DNA of 64,000 bases from assembly GCA_021292105.1 (NCBI GenBank), contig CM037869.1, positions 29,155,536 to 29,219,535 of the forward strand, written 5' to 3'. Below the pieces are notes generated by a model. That model had not been told where the DNA came from. It saw only the letters and a program-made list of their open reading frames with translations, and did no database searches. The DNA comes from Anadara kagoshimensis (Eukaryota > Mollusca > Bivalvia > Arcoida > Arcidae). Numbering within the stretch: position 1 is the first letter of the stretch; the number at the start of each line of letters is the position of its first letter. Below are positions 59,717 to 64,000 of the stretch, piece after piece. Position numbers and translations under genes: made by a program.

Positions 59717-61537
59717 ATTTTCTCGTCGTTTAATGTGGCTCAAAGTTGGGACAACAAACAACAACCCTAGAGTAGTGGCATCTTACTTCATAAATTGTGT
59801 ACAAAGTGTAGGAGGTTATATTATGTGCTGTAGGGACATTTAATAGTTTCATTTGCAGTTGTAACACTGTGTGTGTGTGTGATATTTAAAATTAAAAAAT
59901 ATATTGTAATGTAAGTAATTGCATGATTTAAAAACATTTTCCATTTCAAAATGGATAGGTTCAAGTTGGATGATAATTTTCACAGAAATCCATAATTTCA
60001 CATAACTTCACTTCCTATTTGACCTAGAAATTCGATATATACCTCGCATCTGTCACAATAAAAACTTTAGAATGGTAGTCGACATATAATATATCATGGC
60101 CACCGTAAGGGACATATTTTGCATGAAAAAAGATTTATTATTAATCATTACATTTACATAACAGCATTTTATTCAAACCAAGATAATAAGTTATTCGTTT
60201 TGATAATTTTTTCTGATATCTGTTAGAAGGAAGTCTCTAGATAATCACATGCCTTATAAAGTGGGGTTTTCACTGTAAGACGTATTTTATATGATAAATC
60301 TTATAAGATTTTACGTTTAAACTTACGATTTTTTTAAATACCCGTGTTTGCATATAACTGTACATTTGGATAACAGGTTATTTATAATAGACTAATAGGT
60401 TTATTTTTGCCTGTTATTTATTTATTCATTCATTTAATTACATGAATAGACCACAGTAGGATTTATTTATTCATTCATTTAATTACATGAATAGACCACA
60501 GTAGGATATTTTGTTCAACATTTTATTTTATTTTAATTTATTTTACTATTGTTCATTTTTTTATTCATAATTTCTCAAAATTTTTATTTGTTACTTACTA
60601 TTTTGACCCTGAATGACCTGTGTGGCCTTTTTTTGATTCGTCAATCGCTATTTTTGGATAAGACTAGTCATGGCATATAGAACATGTTCTATTTTGCCAT
60701 GAGAAATCATGCCGGCAATTATTTCCAGTCATAAGGGGTTTTACATGTCTTAAATGGCTAATCTTATATGACAAATTTTACAGTGTAAACGGACCTTTAG
60801 TATTTGCGAAATGTTTCAGAAGGTTATTAAAAAGACCAAAATAACATTATTGTTTATTTTCATGCCATAACATAGTTTTTAATGATATTATATCTTCAGG
60901 TTGCCCAACTATTTTACAGGCTGATCCCGGTACAGAAAATATTTTAATTGGTGCTTTGCAGTGCACATTCAGACGAAACGCTAAAGATGCTTTTGGGGCA
61001 GAAAAAAGTTTTCAAATTGTTAAATCGGTGTTTAATCAGGTATATCTTCAAGATTGCTTAAAGGTTACTATTCTATTCATAATTATACTCTTAGGTGCAA
61101 GTAATATGAGCGACATGTGATTCGCTTTCAATTGTTAAAGATTTGAACTACATGTATAATAACTACAACACCATCAAAATACTGGTTAGTTTGAAAAAAA
61201 TGTCGCACTGTACAATCATAGGGATTGGATGGTCAAAACTTGCATGGTTATAAGATAATCGCTAACTTCATCATTCCCGAAAATATTTTGCACAAATTCA
61301 GATGTGGCACTTCTTTAATGTAATAGGTGTTGGTGATACAGGTATCGCATTTGAGGGAAAGAAGTAATTTAATATGAGTTGGCTACAAGCATTTTGAATG
61401 AAATTTAGATTTTACAATTGATAGAGAATCGAGGCATGGTGGAGTTTATTCAGAAGACAGAAAGCACAGTTCTGAATAGATCTGTTTCAGCAATTGGAAT
61501 TATTTGGAGCCTTCAAAAAAGACAATCTATTAGATAT
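59717..61537 (+). pseudogene. second integrase-like copy, three exons left
   Basis: Exons 59717-59814, 60900-61039 and 61425-61537 correspond to exons 7, 8 and 9 of the gene at 23341-34363, with the same intron phases. Readable landmarks: FSRRLMWLKV, CPTILQADPGTEN (Asp) and RIEAWWSLFRRQ (Glu). An in-frame TGA at 61473-61475 replaces the Trp codon of the first copy. Exons 1-6 and 10-11 are missing. Protein similarity to copy one is clear but far from identical, so the duplication is old. Confidence 0.78.
60416..60508 (+). repeat. 45-bp tandem duplication
   Basis: TTATTTATTCATTCATTTAA followed by TTACATGAATAGACCACAGT and AGGAT occurs twice head to tail without mismatches, in the intron between the first two exons of the integrase relic. 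Confidence 0.8.
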
Positions 61538-62978
61538 GTAAGCTAATATATTAATAATTTTTATTTGATAAAATAGTGCATGCTAAAGTAGCACACGGCA
61601 ATTAAATGTATAAATGCACCAACTCATAAATATCGGAAGTAGCACATGACACCTCTATTGTAACAAAGAGTTTGAATAGCATGCTAAATTGTAGCTTAGT
61701 AAGCTTATTCAAGATGTATATTATTTTTTTTTAAAAGTAACTGGGTGAAAGATGAATATGGATTAAGAAGGATGGGATAGAAAGTATCCGCTTTCTTGAG
61801 TTGATTTGTTCCTTCCGCACTGCATCTCATACTTTTTAACGTTAAAGGGATCGTTTGGATATACACGTTTGAACGTTTTTTCTGTGATCAACAAGGACAT
61901 TCAATTCTGTGATATAAAATGTGTAAATCAGGTTCAACTAATTGTTACAAAGTGGAGAGGTTGATGAAACGTAAAAAGTATAAATTTACCAACAAAATCA
62001 CCACCATTGTGTCGGACCCGTTTTAACGTGTTTGATTTTACGAAAAATTGTTTACTTACCCACGGCTATGTTATTGCTGGAGTTACGAAAATATTACAAA
62101 TATGTGATGCGTGATGTTTGTTTTCTATGCATGTATAATAATCTAGTGTAATCATTATCTGCCACTTCTCTCAAAGTATTGTATGAATTATTTTCCTTTA
62201 ATCGCCTGTTTGACCCATCTTCGGAGAAATTTGGCTGTAGGCAGTTTATCAGTTTTGAGACTGTGAGCATCCCTTCCTTTTTTTGGGAAAGGAATCTCAA
62301 CGATGGTTTTCTCTCCAGTAACTAAAATATAAGACAAAAATAGTGCAATGACAATTACTAATCTGAGTATTCAGATATTTGTGGCGTATTCTATCGAAGT
62401 AAACGAGATGATTATTATGGATACAGGAGAATAATCTGACAGGATTACTAATCGGATACTTAAAAGGGGAAAGCAACAACTGGAATTCTTTGTAAAGCGT
62501 TGTTATGTATCAATTTTGTGAGTTATACAATATGGAACTTTCTTTGGTAATTTCATCCATAAATACACAGTATGTTTATCTTTAGACACCTTAAGCTTCT
62601 AATTTTACCAAATATCACGCGACGGGTATCAAAAGAGAACCAGGAAATGCAAACTGTTCAAAAGGAACCCGCTTCTCATTTGCTTCAATATGTGTTTATT
62701 AAGTCAAAGTAATTAAATTACAAACTCAGTTAGAAAGATAAACAATGGGCACCATAAGGCGATAATGACTAAAATATTGTGAATTTTGGGTAACCAGAAT
62801 ATGAGTAACTACTTGAAGCAATAATATTTGTTATAAACTTGAAAATAACTTGTGTAGTTTTGTAAATACTATGCATTTTATCGATTAGGAGATATCCTTA
62901 TGATACAAAATATTAAATATTAGTAATGGTTGTTTTAATTATACTTCGAACAAATTTATATACCATTTTTTTAAATTT

Positions 62979-63042
62979 AATCATAAAATACATTAAAAAA
63001 TGATATATGACAATACCATTTTTTGAATGTATTTTATGATTA
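62979..63042 (+). repeat. hairpin TAATCATAAAATACATT
   Basis: TAATCATAAAATACATT plus AAAAAATG is followed by an almost exact reverse complement ending ATGTATTTTATGATTA. AAAAAATGATATATGACA also repeats directly. It lies in the decayed HECT intron; possibly a small MITE. Confidence 0.65.
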
Positions 63043-63216
63043 ATATAAAAAAATGATATATGACACATGTATCATTTGTGAAATCAAATATTCAGTAAAA
63101 TGCTTATGAACAGAACTTATTAATACTAGTATTAGAAATTTAGCATTATTGGGCTTCTAATACGAGATATACCACTTACTTAACTTGGCAGGTGTAGCTA
63201 GCTAAACAGGAGGTGC

Positions 63217-63352
63217 TTAACCTTCCGGAGCACCCACCCTCACTTCCCTGGTGGAAGTTCACGTGTCTTAACCTAACTTGTCGGTTCCAAAGTTTTTACT
63301 TTGCTTCTGGATTGCGATGGGCATGGATTGGTATGTTTGTTTTTGATTAACA
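63217..63352 (+). repeat. dispersed repeat, copy 2
   Basis: This is the counterpart of 52083-52205: CAAAGTTTTTACTTTGCTT and GTTTGTTTTTGATTAAC are shared. The first half, GGAGCACCCACCCTCACTTC, is better preserved here than in copy 1. Confidence 0.5.
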
Positions 63353-64000
63353 TGGTTCAATGCCCGTTGTATGTCATGCTTATTTGAATTTGTTTTACTA
63401 GACCGTTTAAATTCTCCACCAAACCTTTTCTAAATTGTTGGATCTTGTGGCTTAATGTGTAGGGTTTGGATAGCGATTTAATGGTTATACCGACTTAGTG
63501 TGCAAGATTTGGATAGCGGTTTATGGTTTTACCGAGGTCATTTTTCAGATCATTTACTAGTGTTACCGATTTCAACAACTGGGTGGGTATCTGTGCTGAT
63601 GAACTAAGCATTCCCGATCGTATAAACCCATGTATTTTCGGAAATATAATGATATTTAAATTGTCTGCTAGCGCATATCTTAAATTCCTCAAAAACTGCC
63701 GGATTTGGTTAAATAAGGTTTGTTTCATAGGATTGTTATATTGAAAAATTTGACTGTCGTCAAACGTTTGGTCAAAAGCACTACTGAAAAGGAGGACCGT
63801 ATAAGGTTAAACACATAATTAGTAATTACTTTATTTTTTATGTAAATGTTTTTCAATACCTGTAATAGTCCCGTATTTTTAAGGCCTAGCTAGAACATCT
63901 CTACATGTTCTTGGCCTTCAACCCATGTTTCAGATCGTATTAGGAAGTCGGCACACGGTCCATTCTGTATTGCACTTAGCCCTGTAATATACATGTAATT

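Larger units (their letters stand above)
62159..63981 (-). pseudogene. second HECT copy, two decayed exons (continues past right edge)
   Basis: Exon 62159-62321 reads KEGMLTVSKLINCLQPNFSE and DGSNRRLKENNSYNTLREVA, matching HECT exon 37414-37595. Its donor is mutated (GCAG|AT instead of GCAG|GT). Exon ~63880-63981 reads LSAIQNGPCADFLIR, matching exon 38129-38250, and meets stops. The last exon with the active-site Cys is absent between here and the integrase relic 600 bp away. More 5' exons would lie beyond base 64000. Same convergent arrangement as the first pair. Confidence 0.72.

Overview
The window looks like repeat-dense, AT-rich nuclear DNA of a marine bivalve mollusc. The evidence is GT-AG introns in coding sequence, Ty3/gypsy and BEL/Pao retroelements, MULE and hAT remnants, tRNA-derived SINEs, and Helentron-like elements whose ends resemble those common in bivalve genomes. 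I see no bacterial gene organisation and no gene that I can call an ordinary single-copy cellular gene. Nearly everything recognisable is transposon-derived.

Region by region. (1) 1-13.66 kb is a decayed Ty3/gypsy element on the minus strand: integrase running off the left edge, RNase H, RT, protease, zinc knuckle, gag. It is split by a complete BEL/Pao LTR element on the plus strand (1113-11280, 5-bp target duplication TACCT). The 3' LTR of that element is itself split by a Helentron-like element (7956-11069) carrying about 18 copies of a ~145-bp repeat. (2) 13.46-23.04 kb is a tandem array of five complete units and one partial unit of ~1.7 kb. Each unit joins an antisense gypsy gag fragment, a minisatellite, a hairpin and two exons of a MULE transposase (zinc-finger exon and a late exon). 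(3) 23.04-45.3 kb is bounded by an inverted pair of termini. It holds two convergent multi-exon genes: an rve/DDE integrase-like gene on the plus strand (11 exons, 23341-34363) and a HECT E3 ubiquitin-ligase gene on the minus strand (12 recognised exons, 45153-36910). The integrase introns carry further insertions: a Helentron-like element, a hAT relic and a minisatellite-like inverted-repeat element. (4) 45.6-46.7 kb has two plus-strand exons of an unrecognised protein. (5) 50.26-51.39 kb is the C-terminal part of a MULE transposase on the minus strand. (6) 53.4-56.8 kb has an unidentified exon and a gypsy relic. (7) 59.7-64.0 kb holds a second, decayed copy of the integrase/HECT pair in the same convergent order, with its middle deleted.

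The most interesting reading is that the integrase and HECT genes form one mobile unit of about 22 kb: a large cut-and-paste transposon carrying a ubiquitin ligase. The supports are the inverted termini outside both genes and the recurrence of the same convergent pair in the same window. Several reading frames in different elements are broken by a single base in a homopolymer run. Either the copies are decaying or the assembly has homopolymer length errors. All assignments come from reading translated sequence by eye; no database search was run.
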